Below, piece by piece: positions 17,114-25,113 of a stretch of DNA of 64,000 nucleotides (the first letter of the stretch is position 1; each line of letters begins with the position of its first letter). Origin of the DNA: Candidatus Bathyarchaeota archaeon (lineage in GTDB: Archaea; Thermoproteota; Bathyarchaeia; Bathyarchaeales; Bathycorpusculaceae); NCBI GenBank assembly GCA_026014735.1, contig JAOZHT010000003.1, positions 1 to 64,000 on the forward strand, given 5' to 3'. A program made the translations under genes and the position numbers. Under the pieces are notes generated by a model. It was not told the DNA's origin and did no database searches. It worked only from the letters and a program-made list of their open reading frames with translations.

Positions 17114-17290
17114 GCATTCATCAGGTTAAGCGGTTAGGCTGTTTTGCCCCGCAGCTTTAGGGTAGATGCTTCCCTCTATAGTTTCTTCGTAGAACCAACC
17201 TCAGCTACCGTTTTTTTCGGTTAAGCCTGCCTGTGACTGGGTTTGCCCCTGTCTTAGTCAACAAATACTTATCTGAACACTTACTGTGCA

Positions 17291-18223
17291 GTGAAAAATA
17301 TGACAGTAAACTCCCTTGAAGTCCTCAAATCCCTCTCAGACGCCACCAGCGCCCTGATCAAAAAAACCGGGCGGTCCGTGGTAAGCGTCAAGGCGCAGAT
17401 GTCCCGTGGCACCGGCGTTGTTTTGACAAGCGACGGCTACATCGTCACCTGCAACCACGTTTTGGCGGGCTGCGGCAGCGTCAAAGTCGGGCAGGGCGAA
17501 AAAACCCATGCGGCCAAAGTTGTGGGCGCCGACCCCTACAACGACGTGGCACTGCTTAAGGCAGACGGCGAGTTCACTCCCATCGCGGTGGGGGACTCCG
17601 AAAAACTCACTGTCGGCCAGTATGTGCTGGCATTAGCTAACCCCTTCAACCGCACCCAGCCCACCGCCACAGGCGGCATGGTTACCAGCGTCAACAGCAC
17701 CATCCGGGGCTGGCGAGGCGCAACCGCCATGGAAAACGTCATCGCAACCGACGCGCAGCTTAACCCAGGCTTCAGCGGCGGGCCCCTCATCGACGCCGAA
17801 GGCCAACTCATCGGCATAAACACCGCCTATGTGTGGCAACGCGGCATCGCCATACCCTCAAACAAAGTTAAAGCCATCGCCGACCGCCTCATGACCGGCA
17901 AAAAAGCGCAGCGTGGATACTTGGGCATAGTCGCCAACACCGTTGCCTTGCCCGAGGAAATCGCTGAGGCCGCTGGGCTGGATCAGCAGACGGGCGTGAT
18001 GATTTTCAGTGTTGAAGCCGGTTCCCCCGCTAGGCAGGCTGGTTTAGCGATGGGGGATGTGCTGGTGAAGTTCAACGGCAAACCCGTCCATGACTTCTAT
18101 GACCTGCCCCGTTTGCTCTCAGAGGATGTCATAGGCAAAGAAGTCCAAGCAGTCATTATCCGCAGAGAAACCCTCCTTGAAACCACCCTCACACCGACCA
18201 CGCATGGAGGCGAACAGGACTGA
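17291..18223 (+). CDS. HtrA/DegP-like serine protease with PDZ domain, no signal peptide
   Basis: A trypsin-fold protease (residues about 25-200) with one PDZ domain (about 205-300). The catalytic triad is His56 in TCNHV, Asp85 in NDVAL and Ser162 in NPGFSGGPL; the usual GNSGG is GFSGG. PDZ features are RGYLGI and AGLAMGDVLVKFNG. There is no signal peptide or membrane helix, so unlike DegP it appears cytosolic. GTG at 17291 is the start used; an ATG three codons later is equally possible. It stands alone between the phosphate island and vapBC, and any link to phosphate stress is conjecture. The gaps on both sides (17114-17290 and 18224-18376) are short and contain nothing recognised. Confidence 0.9.
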   Translation: MKNMTVNSLEVLKSLSDATSALIKKTGRSVVSVKAQMSRGTGVVLTSDGYIVTCNHVLAGCGSVKVGQGEKTHAAKVVGADPYNDVALLKADGEFTPIAVGDSEKLTVGQYVLALANPFNRTQPTATGGMVTSVNSTIRGWRGATAMENVIATDAQLNPGFSGGPLIDAEGQLIGINTAYVWQRGIAIPSNKVKAIADRLMTGKKAQRGYLGIVANTVALPEEIAEAAGLDQQTGVMIFSVEAGSPARQAGLAMGDVLVKFNGKPVHDFYDLPRLLSEDVIGKEVQAVIIRRETLLETTLTPTTHGGEQD

Positions 18224-18376
18224 TAGCGAAAATGCCCCTGGAAATTGAGCCGCCTTCCCCGTTGCCCGCTCCGCCCCTACGCAAGCGCCCATCCATAATT
18301 CCTCAGTTCAGCAGCAACGAGCCCTCTGCGCCGCGGCTGTTTATTGACCAACGCTGGAATTAACCAGCCTCCTTCT

Positions 18377-18784
18377 TTATTTCCCAATTCTTATAAGCTG
18401 AAGATCAAGACCTCTAAGCTGCTTGTCGCATCCTACCACAAGCTTAGATTTTAGGGTCTGCGCCGTTGCAACCGCAAAACAGTCGCCCAGCGAGAGCACG
18501 TACCGGTTTTTAAGATGCGCTGCTCTTCGCCATAAACCGCCTTCCTCATCCAAGGGAACAACGTGTAAGCCAAAAGTTCTTAGAGACTCGATTTTTTCGT
18601 CGGCTACGTCGGGGTATCGGCGTGCGATAGCATAGTATACTTCAGTTAAATTAGCGATATTGATGTAGCCCTCGGCGTCGCCGCTTCGGACTTTCTCCAG
18701 AAGGGCTATTACTGCTTTAGCTTGGGGTTCACCTAAGAAGAACGCCACAAGCGGTTCAGCATCAAACGTCAGAGACTCCAACAA
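18377..18784 (-). CDS. vapC: VapC-type PIN ribonuclease toxin
   Basis: A PIN-domain endoribonuclease of 135 residues. The acidic Mg-binding set is visible: Asp8 (TFDAEPL), Glu48 (LTEVYY), Asp101 (SLGDCFAVA) and Asp120 (VGCDKQL). The start is TTG at 18784, overlapping the antitoxin gene by 23 bases, the usual arrangement for coupled toxin translation. Its natural RNA target is unknown; many VapC cleave tRNA or rRNA. Confidence 0.9.
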   Translation of the reverse strand: MLESLTFDAEPLVAFFLGEPQAKAVIALLEKVRSGDAEGYINIANLTEVYYAIARRYPDVADEKIESLRTFGLHVVPLDEEGGLWRRAAHLKNRYVLSLGDCFAVATAQTLKSKLVVGCDKQLRGLDLQLIRIGK

Positions 18785-19055
18785 GGCGCATTAACCTTTT
18801 GTCTCTTTCATAATCCGCCGCTCGCCCTTCTTCGATTAGTTCATGTGCTGTTTTATCTGGGAAAAGGTGCTTGAGCGAGCCAAACTCGTCCCGGGGGGAT
18901 GGCAGAGGTTTTAGCAGGAGTCCTTTGCCTTTTTCTTCCACGATTAGCACTTTGTCTTTTATGCCGTATTTCTGCCGCAGCTTTTTGGGTATGGTGGCTT
19001 GCCCCTTCTTTGTGACGCTGACGACTGTTATGGCTTGGGCTTCAACTTCAACCAT
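18762..19055 (-). CDS. vapB: VapB-type AbrB antitoxin
   Basis: A 97-residue AbrB/SpoVT antitoxin. The N-terminal swapped-hairpin is clear: VVSVTKKGQATIPKKLRQKYGI. The C-terminal half (FPDKTAHELIEEGRAADYERDKRL) would wrap the PIN toxin. It precedes vapC and overlaps it. Four GTATTAC/GTAATAC half-sites upstream are its probable operators, so it should repress its own operon. Confidence 0.9.
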   Translation of the reverse strand: MVEVEAQAITVVSVTKKGQATIPKKLRQKYGIKDKVLIVEEKGKGLLLKPLPSPRDEFGSLKHLFPDKTAHELIEEGRAADYERDKRLMRLVGVSDV

Positions 19056-19065
19056 TGGATTCGCC

Positions 19066-19128
19066 GTATTACTTTTTGCTTTGGTAATACTTTAACTTGC
19101 TGGTATTACCTTTTTTTCTCAGTAATAC
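19066..19128 (-). promoter_or_regulatory. vapBC operator: four alternating GTATTAC/GTAATAC sites
   Basis: Four 7-base half-sites stand at about 19066, 19084, 19103 and 19122, alternating GTATTAC, GTAATAC, GTATTAC, GTAATAC at 18-19 base steps. They make nested inverted repeats over the TATA region and probable start of vapB. This is the layout expected for cooperative binding by an AbrB-type antitoxin. The remaining bases to 19353 show no gene; a 62-codon minus frame there lacks coding character. Confidence 0.7.
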
Positions 19129-19353
19129 TATTCTGGCAGCCGCTTCAGAAATAACTCACCCGCGAAGATGCCTGAGGCAGGGTGGCCGCCGGTAAGCGTT
19201 TGGGACTTAAAGAGTTGCCCACGGGCAAAAAGCCAAGAAACAGCCGCCGGAACCTGAAAATTAAACCCAGAAGCCCCGCAAATGCAGGCACCTGCGATTT
19301 TTCTATGTTAGTCAACCTTAAATGGTCTGTCACCTAAATTTCCATGAACAACA

Positions 19354-20991
19354 ATGCCCCAAAAAGTCCTCAGCGTCGGCGAATATCTGCTTTTGCAGTT
19401 AAAACAGCTTGGAATAAGCCGCGTCTACGGTATCCCAGGAGACTTCGTAATAAAATTCTTCAAACTCATCGAAGATGACGCTGACTTGCAGTTATGCACT
19501 TTCTCGCATGAGCAGGGCGCGGGGTTTGCGGCGGTAGGTGAAGCCAGAGCGCTGCGCAGGCCTGCGCTTGCAGTGGTCACGTATGGCCCCGGCTTGCTTA
19601 ACATGGTTAATGCAGTTGCCTGCGCCTACGCGGAGAAGACGCCCCTGGTGGTGGTTGCGGGTGGCCCCCCACTTAGCGCGCGGCAAAACGATTTTTTTAT
19701 GCATCACACCGTCAAAACCTGCAGTTCCATGCTTGAGGCAGCCTCCCGGATTACCGCCCACGCCGTACTCCTCGACGACCCCGAATCAGCGGCGGAGAAA
19801 ATCGCAGGTGCCCTATCAGTCTGCAAAGAAGCAATGCTGCCCGTCTACATCGAGTTACCCGCCGATGTGGTTAACCAAAAAATCCGGGCGAACAAGCATT
19901 CGCCTGCCTCATTGCCCGTCGACGCCGTGAACCTCAAACGAGCCGCCGACCTTATAACCCGAAGGCTGGCATCCGCGGAGAAACCGGTGGTTATGGCGGG
20001 AGTGGAATCTGACCGCTTCAACCTCCAAGAGCAGATACTGCAACTGGCAAAAAACCTCAATCTCCCCGTCGTCTCAACTATGCTTGCCCGCGACCACCTT
20101 CCCAGCGCGGATGAACCCCACTATTTTGGGCTCTACCTGGGCGCCGCCGGAAACAGGGCGGCTGAGAAGGTTGTGGCGGAGTCAGATTTGGTTTTGGTTT
20201 TAGGCGAGATGCTTTCGGATGTGAATCTGGGCGCCAAGTTGGCGTCGTCTAAGCGGGGCGAAATAGTCTGGTGCTTTAACCGCGAAGTCAACGTTGAAGA
20301 GCAGGTTTTGGGGGCTGTGCCGCTTGAGGCGTTGGTGGCTGAGCTTGCAAAAGCTAGGGTGCCAAGGAAAAGCTGGGTTTTCCCGGTTAAGGTGCCTCTT
20401 AGGGTGAATCGAGCCTGCAAGTTTACCTCTGCGCCGTTGGTGATGGGCGAGGTTGTCGACGCCGTAAACTGGCTTTTTAGCGAATACGGGGAAATGCCCC
20501 TAGTCGCCGATACAGGCAACTGCCTCTTTGCTTCCCTTAACTTAGCGGCTTCGGCGGTGCTTGCGCCCTCCTTCTATGGCACCATGGGATTCGCGGTTCC
20601 AGCAGCCATCGGCTACGCCTTAGCAGCCAAGAAGCGCCCGCTGGTTATGGTCGGCGACGGCGGATTCCAGATGACGGGCCCAGAAATCTGCCATTGCCCA
20701 CGCTACAAAATCAACCCCATATTCCTCGTAGTCAACAACCGCCGCTGGGGGATGGAGCAGCTGTTTTATCCTTCAGCGGGGTTCAATGAACTGGTGGATT
20801 GGCACTACGCGGATATTGCGGACCTCTGGGGCGGCAAGGGCTACCGATGCAGCAGCTGCGAGCAACTCTACCGCGCATTGGAGGATGCCCACAAACAGGA
20901 ATGCTTCACGCTTATCGAAGTGGTCACTGAACGCGATGAACTCTCCGAGGAATTGATGGCGTGGATTTCGGAGCAGAAGGCTGAGGGCTAA
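19354..20991 (+). CDS. ThDP-dependent 2-oxo acid decarboxylase (pyruvate/indolepyruvate decarboxylase type)
   Basis: A 545-residue cytosolic thiamine-diphosphate enzyme. Glu53 in SHEQGAGFAA is the cofactor-activating Glu. His117-His118 in FFMHHTVK is the HH pair typical of pyruvate and indolepyruvate decarboxylases and absent from acetolactate synthases. The ThDP/Mg motif is GDGGFQ near residue 433, with the partner NN about 26 residues later. The likely reaction is non-oxidative decarboxylation of a 2-oxo acid to an aldehyde; the substrate cannot be fixed from sequence. Such enzymes are rare in archaea. It converges with the MetE-like gene, the two stops overlapping by 4 bases. Confidence 0.88.
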   Translation: MPQKVLSVGEYLLLQLKQLGISRVYGIPGDFVIKFFKLIEDDADLQLCTFSHEQGAGFAAVGEARALRRPALAVVTYGPGLLNMVNAVACAYAEKTPLVVVAGGPPLSARQNDFFMHHTVKTCSSMLEAASRITAHAVLLDDPESAAEKIAGALSVCKEAMLPVYIELPADVVNQKIRANKHSPASLPVDAVNLKRAADLITRRLASAEKPVVMAGVESDRFNLQEQILQLAKNLNLPVVSTMLARDHLPSADEPHYFGLYLGAAGNRAAEKVVAESDLVLVLGEMLSDVNLGAKLASSKRGEIVWCFNREVNVEEQVLGAVPLEALVAELAKARVPRKSWVFPVKVPLRVNRACKFTSAPLVMGEVVDAVNWLFSEYGEMPLVADTGNCLFASLNLAASAVLAPSFYGTMGFAVPAAIGYALAAKKRPLVMVGDGGFQMTGPEICHCPRYKINPIFLVVNNRRWGMEQLFYPSAGFNELVDWHYADIADLWGGKGYRCSSCEQLYRALEDAHKQECFTLIEVVTERDELSEELMAWISEQKAEG

Positions 20992-22010
20992 GTTTTTTTT
21001 GCTGCTTCAACAGAGCGCTTTAAAACCAGCGCCGCCGCCTCTTGGCTGGGCCAGCTGCCTAAGCCGCAGTCGGGACCCGTAAACGTCATTCGCTCACCAT
21101 ACTTCTCCTTGGCAGCGCGGAACCGCTTATGCATCGCCTCGGCGCTCTCCACTAGCTGCTCTGCGGATGGTTGGGTGACGCCTTTCTCGTACTGTTCCGC
21201 CCAGATGGAGTCGATGTCGGTTCGGGCGATGCCCACGCGGATTTGCTTGTCAGCGCCATCAAGCATGGCTTTGGAGACGGCGTCGATGTTCTTGGGTGAA
21301 GCTGCGTACTCGAAAGAGAGCACGTCTATGCCCTTTACGGAGAGCAGGTCATGGATGCCTGCCGCGAAGTGCAGGTGAATCTGCCGAGTGGCGCCGCTGA
21401 AGTCGTAGGCTCGCTCCAGTGTTTCCCGTAGCTGCTGGGGGGTGCCGCTGAAGCTGCTGTGGCCCAGACTGGGCTCGTCGATGGAGACCACTGCTGTTTG
21501 GATGTATTTGCCGTTTAGGATGCTGTTTTTGGCGAAGCGATTAATGGTTTGGCTGAAGCCCTCGAGGACGTCGGGGTAGGCGGTAGTGCCGATTTCGTGA
21601 AGGTACTGCTCGATGGGACCAAATATGGAAACGCGGAACTGGATTTTTCTGCCGTACTCTTCGCTTAGCCGCTTAGCCTCATGGTTAAGCACGTAAACTT
21701 CGGGTAGGAACGCCTCTTTTTCTTCAACGACAAAGGAGCCCTTCTCCATGGCGCTGTGGATGGCGTCGCCGACTTGGCGCAGCCCACTGAATGCCTGAGG
21801 AAAATTCGCCACGTCCAAGCCGCAGTCCAACTTGAGCTTGAAGGCGTCCACTACGGAACGGCAGAAAACCCGTTCGGTGAACTCGTCTTTGAAGGGGTCT
21901 TCTCCTTTGCTGATGAGGCTGCGTGCCTGCTCGTAGGCTCGGGCGTACTCGTCTCTTTTGATTCCCGCTGGCAGGGGGAAGCTTCCGATATCGTCGACTA
22001 AGGTTTCCAT
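20988..22010 (-). CDS. MetE-like (UROD/MetE fold) protein with altered zinc site
   Basis: A 340-residue protein like the C-terminal catalytic barrel of cobalamin-independent methionine synthase, the size of the archaeal core form. Family marks are DDIGSFP at the N-terminus, SIDEPSLG, and GPDCGLGSWP. In MetE, zinc is held by His, Cys, Glu, Cys (E. coli 641, 643, 665, 726). By alignment these are His214, Ala216, Glu234 and Cys315, so one Cys ligand is missing. It may bind zinc with three protein ligands or act on another thiol or methyl donor. Homocysteine methylation is therefore a hypothesis. Start ATG at 22010. Confidence 0.75.
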   Translation of the reverse strand: METLVDDIGSFPLPAGIKRDEYARAYEQARSLISKGEDPFKDEFTERVFCRSVVDAFKLKLDCGLDVANFPQAFSGLRQVGDAIHSAMEKGSFVVEEKEAFLPEVYVLNHEAKRLSEEYGRKIQFRVSIFGPIEQYLHEIGTTAYPDVLEGFSQTINRFAKNSILNGKYIQTAVVSIDEPSLGHSSFSGTPQQLRETLERAYDFSGATRQIHLHFAAGIHDLLSVKGIDVLSFEYAASPKNIDAVSKAMLDGADKQIRVGIARTDIDSIWAEQYEKGVTQPSAEQLVESAEAMHKRFRAAKEKYGERMTFTGPDCGLGSWPSQEAAALVLKRSVEAAKKT

Positions 22011-22081
22011 AAAGTATTATTGAACCCGCGAATTCTATTAAACTCTCCCCTACCACTAAACCGCTGAAAAGTGTGATTGCC

Positions 22082-22507
22082 ATGGTCGAAAACTGCCTCT
22101 TTTGCAAAATCATCCGAAAAGAGCTTCCCGCAAGCTTCGTCTACGAGGACGACACTGTAGTGGCGTTTCTAAGTAACCACCCAGTTAATCTTGGGCACAC
22201 CTTGGTTGTACCAAAAAAGCACTACGCCACCATATACGACATCCCCGAGGAGGAAGCCGCTTACCTGTTTTCGGTGGCTAAGCGGGTTGCCCATGCAGTG
22301 AGGGATGCAGTGGATGCAGAGGGATTGCGGATTGTGCAGAACAACGGCGAAGCGGGGGGACAGGTGGTTTTTCACCTGCACATCCACGTGATTCCGATGC
22401 GGCCCCACAACTTGGGCGGCCACGACGGCGCCTTCCGCGACCGCACCAGCCCAAGAAGCGCCCAAGACCTGGAAGAAGACGCAGAGACGATACGCCGACA
22501 ATTCTAA
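22082..22507 (+). CDS. HIT-family nucleotide hydrolase/transferase
   Basis: A 141-residue histidine-triad protein. An N-terminal zinc-like pair (CLFCKII) and the active-site HLHIHVIP (His-x-His-x-His) are clear. Family members hydrolyse AMP-linked compounds such as AMP-lysine or ApppA through a nucleotidyl-His intermediate. ATG at 22082 fits the usual start better than the GTG three codons upstream. It is divergent from the MetE-like gene across a short A/T-rich promoter. Confidence 0.92.
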   Translation: MVENCLFCKIIRKELPASFVYEDDTVVAFLSNHPVNLGHTLVVPKKHYATIYDIPEEEAAYLFSVAKRVAHAVRDAVDAEGLRIVQNNGEAGGQVVFHLHIHVIPMRPHNLGGHDGAFRDRTSPRSAQDLEEDAETIRRQF

Positions 22508-22619
22508 ACGGAAAACAAACGCCCAATAAACTTTAGGTCTGCCAAGCATCCATTTAGTCACCTTAATGGCGAATCAGCAGATGCCCACGGTAAACAACCC
22601 CCCTATGCCAGGCGCCTAG

Positions 22620-22630
22620 GGTATAAATAA
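22620..22630 (+). promoter_or_regulatory. TATA box GGTATAAATAA
   Basis: A strong TATA element flanked by TAGG and CCTA arms that form a short inverted repeat, with GGCGCC just upstream. The predicted start of transcription coincides with an ATG at 22650. Confidence 0.55.
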
Positions 22631-22649
22631 GGGGCCTATAGAAAATAAA

Positions 22650-22715
22650 ATGCGTCAGCAAGCCCTGTTGAGCCTGGAAATCGCGGAAAACGCTTCTCCT
22701 GCAGGAAACCTTTAA
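22650..22715 (+). CDS. Possible leaderless 21-residue peptide
   Basis: The ATG lies about 25 bases after a strong TATA box, as in leaderless archaeal genes. The 21-residue product MRQQALLSLEIAENASPAGNL has no recognisable family. It ends 34 bases before the HAD gene, whose own TATA-like CTTTAAG overlaps the end of this frame. Chance cannot be excluded. Confidence 0.25.
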   Translation: MRQQALLSLEIAENASPAGNL

Positions 22716-22749
22716 GAAACCAGAGCGCCACTCAGATTTAGAACGAGTC

Positions 22750-23403
22750 ATGCAGCATAGGTTGAAGGCAAAAGGCATATTCTTGGATTTAGACGGCACA
22801 TTGGTAGACTCCACCGAAGCCTACTTGGAAGCGGCGAAAACCGCTTTCTGCGGCATCGACAAAGAGGCGCCATGCAGCCAGCTTATGCTGGATATCCCCA
22901 AGCGCCTCGAGCAACGCATAAGCATCGACGACCTAACAGGCGGCAACACAAAACAGTTTCTAGCCGTCTATTTGGATGCGTACCATTCCTACACGGAGAG
23001 AAAAACACGGTTGATCCCCAACGTGGCAGCCACGCTGCAGACGCTTTCCCAAAAATCCAAGCTTGCCCTAATCACCATGCGTTTTGTCCCCAGCCAAGTT
23101 ATCCAGAAAGAACTCGACTACTTCGGCATAGCCCAATACTTCAGCCACATCGCCACGGCACTGGACACCGCCAAACCCAAACCCTCGCCTGAAGCACTGA
23201 TCCGATGCGTAGAAACCCTGAGCCTTGACATGCAGGAGTGCCTAATCGCAGGTGACTCAGTGAATGACATGCGTGCGGGCAAAGCAGCAGGAGCTAAAAC
23301 CGTTGCGGTGCTCACGGGATTATACAATCAAGAGGAACTGGCTCGGGAAAACCCAGATTTGGTGTTGCCCAACGTCTGTGCGCTTCCAGAGCATGTAGAA
23401 TAA
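22750..23403 (+). CDS. HAD-superfamily phosphatase (phosphoglycolate phosphatase-like)
   Basis: A 217-residue HAD hydrolase of subfamily I. Motif I is FLDLDGTLVDS (nucleophile Asp in DLDGT), motif II Thr/Met in ALITMR, motif III Lys in AKPKPSPEAL, motif IV GDSVNDMRAGKAAG. A helical cap lies between motif I and II. The phosphorylated substrate is uncertain; phosphoglycolate or pyrophosphate-type substrates are typical. A TATA-like CTTTAAG about 40 bases upstream suggests its own near-leaderless start. Confidence 0.88.
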   Translation: MQHRLKAKGIFLDLDGTLVDSTEAYLEAAKTAFCGIDKEAPCSQLMLDIPKRLEQRISIDDLTGGNTKQFLAVYLDAYHSYTERKTRLIPNVAATLQTLSQKSKLALITMRFVPSQVIQKELDYFGIAQYFSHIATALDTAKPKPSPEALIRCVETLSLDMQECLIAGDSVNDMRAGKAAGAKTVAVLTGLYNQEELARENPDLVLPNVCALPEHVE

Positions 23404-23503
23404 GCCCCGAAGGGTATATCCAAACTGGATATATTGTATTTTTTTGCCTAAGCCAGTTATATTGGTTTTTTCTGATAAAGTTTAATTAAAACCTCGGTCT
23501 TAA

Positions 23504-24151
23504 ATGATTTTGGAGAGGGCTTCAGCGGGAATCGTGATGAATTTCGTAGAGATGATAATAGGGGAGAAACTGAAAGAAGCGGATCAAGCCTTAGATATAG
23601 TGGGCTCTGACCGCAAAGTATTGCAGGTGGCTTGCCAAGACTTCACAAACTACCTAAAATTCCATTGGAACCTAATCGGTAAAGAATCAAACCAATGCGA
23701 CGTCGCCGAGCGGCTGGAATTACTGTTCCGAGAAAACTCAGACGAACTCGATGAATTCCTAAAAGTCTGGTGCAACATCTGGTTTAGCAAGTGGAAACAA
23801 CGCGTAAAGCTGCTTATAGGCAACCAAAACGCCCAGAAATGGAACAAGATGGCAAAAACCATCCAAAACGCCGAACCTATCTGGCGAAAAATCGAGCATA
23901 AACAGGAACTACAAGAAATCGTGGTTGCCACACTCATCAAAAACGGCGAAGTCTGCGGCACCGAAATCCTCGCGGAGAACCTCCTCAAGATGGAGCTTGG
24001 CGAGAGATACGCCGAAAACCTAAACGATAAAGAACGCCTCTTCATCACCCTTAACAACACGTTGCGTAGGGCACGGGAGATGGCGCAGAGCCGTGGACCC
24101 CTGATTTTCGTGAAAATAGACAAAGGCTACTATAATCCAGCAGCCGAGTAA
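23504..24151 (+). CDS. Hypothetical protein, possible winged-helix C-terminus
   Basis: A 215-residue soluble protein that I do not recognise. The first 130 residues are helical with many Trp and Lys (VWCNIWFSKWKQRVKLL). Residues about 133-215 read like a winged helix: a first helix (QEIVVATLIKNG), a turn, a second helix (GTEILAENLLKMEL), then NTLRRAREMAQSRGPLIFVKID as recognition helix and wing. Upstream, imperfect repeats of CCAGTTATATTGG-like sequence at 23420-23468 could be its promoter/operator. DNA binding is only an inference. Confidence 0.6.
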   Translation: MILERASAGIVMNFVEMIIGEKLKEADQALDIVGSDRKVLQVACQDFTNYLKFHWNLIGKESNQCDVAERLELLFRENSDELDEFLKVWCNIWFSKWKQRVKLLIGNQNAQKWNKMAKTIQNAEPIWRKIEHKQELQEIVVATLIKNGEVCGTEILAENLLKMELGERYAENLNDKERLFITLNNTLRRAREMAQSRGPLIFVKIDKGYYNPAAE

Positions 24152-24250
24152 CCCCTTTCTTTTCCTTTTTGCTTTTTTGCGAATTCTGTTCCACCAAATT
24201 TCTTATAAGGCAAAGTGCTTAACCGTTAACCTAGATAGAGAGGGAACACT

Positions 24251-25006
24251 TTGCGAAATCAGCCTAAAGACCGCACCGTACTCATAGCTATCGTTATAAT
24301 CGGCTTAGTCGCCACCCTTGGAATAACCGAACTCTACACACTGGTGATTGTGCCCGCGTTTGCGCCGCCACCAACCCTTGAGCAGCGCTACCAAGCCGCA
24401 ATCGAAGACGCCATGGTTGCCAGAGAAAGCGAAGTCAGCAGCAACTTAACCCCAATATTAGCCAACAACAGCAACTTGGTCTGGATGGGCGAAGGCGAAA
24501 ACGCATCTGTGCTTATGGTAACTTGGACCAAATATGTCAGCAGCTACCCCGTGGGCGCAAACATAACTACCAGCTGGGGAGAAACATGGGTGACTGCGGC
24601 GCCGCAAATCCAAACCTTCTTTGCCAACAACCCAGCCGACAACGTCACGCTTCGGGCAGCGCAGCTTCTGGGGCTACCCGCCAACACAAGCAACACCTAC
24701 TTCGTGGAGATGTGGGTTAAACCAGACTTGCTCTTCCGACCCAGCCCCGACTGCGAAATCAACGACACCACCACGCAGCTTTGCTTCCCCGGCACCGCCA
24801 CCGACGATTACATTGATTGGTTTAACAGCAACATAATCTACTCCTATTACCCCATCCGTTACCCCTGGACGCGCATGGGTTACACCTATGATTGGGGCAG
24901 TGACGCCTCGCATGTGGGTCTTAGCGAATTCATCATAAAAGCGAATTCGACGGTTGATGTGAAATCCGTGACGCCTACTGAGCAGTATCTTAAGGCAGCT
25001 GTCTAA
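24251..25006 (+). CDS. Membrane-anchored extracytoplasmic protein, unknown function
   Basis: A 251-residue protein starting at TTG 24251. One N-terminal helix (VLIAIVIIGLVATLGITELYTLVIV) anchors an outside domain of about 205 residues. Conserved-looking blocks are VWMGEGENASVLMVTW and YPWTRMGYTYDWGSDASHVGLSEFII, with several N-glycosylation-type Asn-x-Ser/Thr sites. No family is recognised. It heads a run of three similarly exported sensor-like genes, so a role at the cell surface is probable. Confidence 0.7.
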   Translation: MRNQPKDRTVLIAIVIIGLVATLGITELYTLVIVPAFAPPPTLEQRYQAAIEDAMVARESEVSSNLTPILANNSNLVWMGEGENASVLMVTWTKYVSSYPVGANITTSWGETWVTAAPQIQTFFANNPADNVTLRAAQLLGLPANTSNTYFVEMWVKPDLLFRPSPDCEINDTTTQLCFPGTATDDYIDWFNSNIIYSYYPIRYPWTRMGYTYDWGSDASHVGLSEFIIKANSTVDVKSVTPTEQYLKAAV

Positions 25007-25113
25007 CCGGCAGCTTTTCATTGAAGCCATTTTTTGAGTTTTCTTTGCTTGTCTGCTAAGCTGCCGACAAAACCCTTAAAACTAAACCTGAATAGAAGAT
25101 TCAGCGATAACAT

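Noticed and set aside
19145-19333. 62-codon minus-strand ORF between vapB and the decarboxylase gene
   Set aside because: No conserved pattern or start signal; looks like chance open frame.
22563-22814. 83-codon minus ORF over the HAD promoter
   Set aside because: Overlaps a strong TATA region and the HAD start; no coding character.
23404-23503. Possible terminator or operator of related repeats before the unknown gene
   Set aside because: The repeats are too imperfect to call as a separate feature; mentioned only with the gene.
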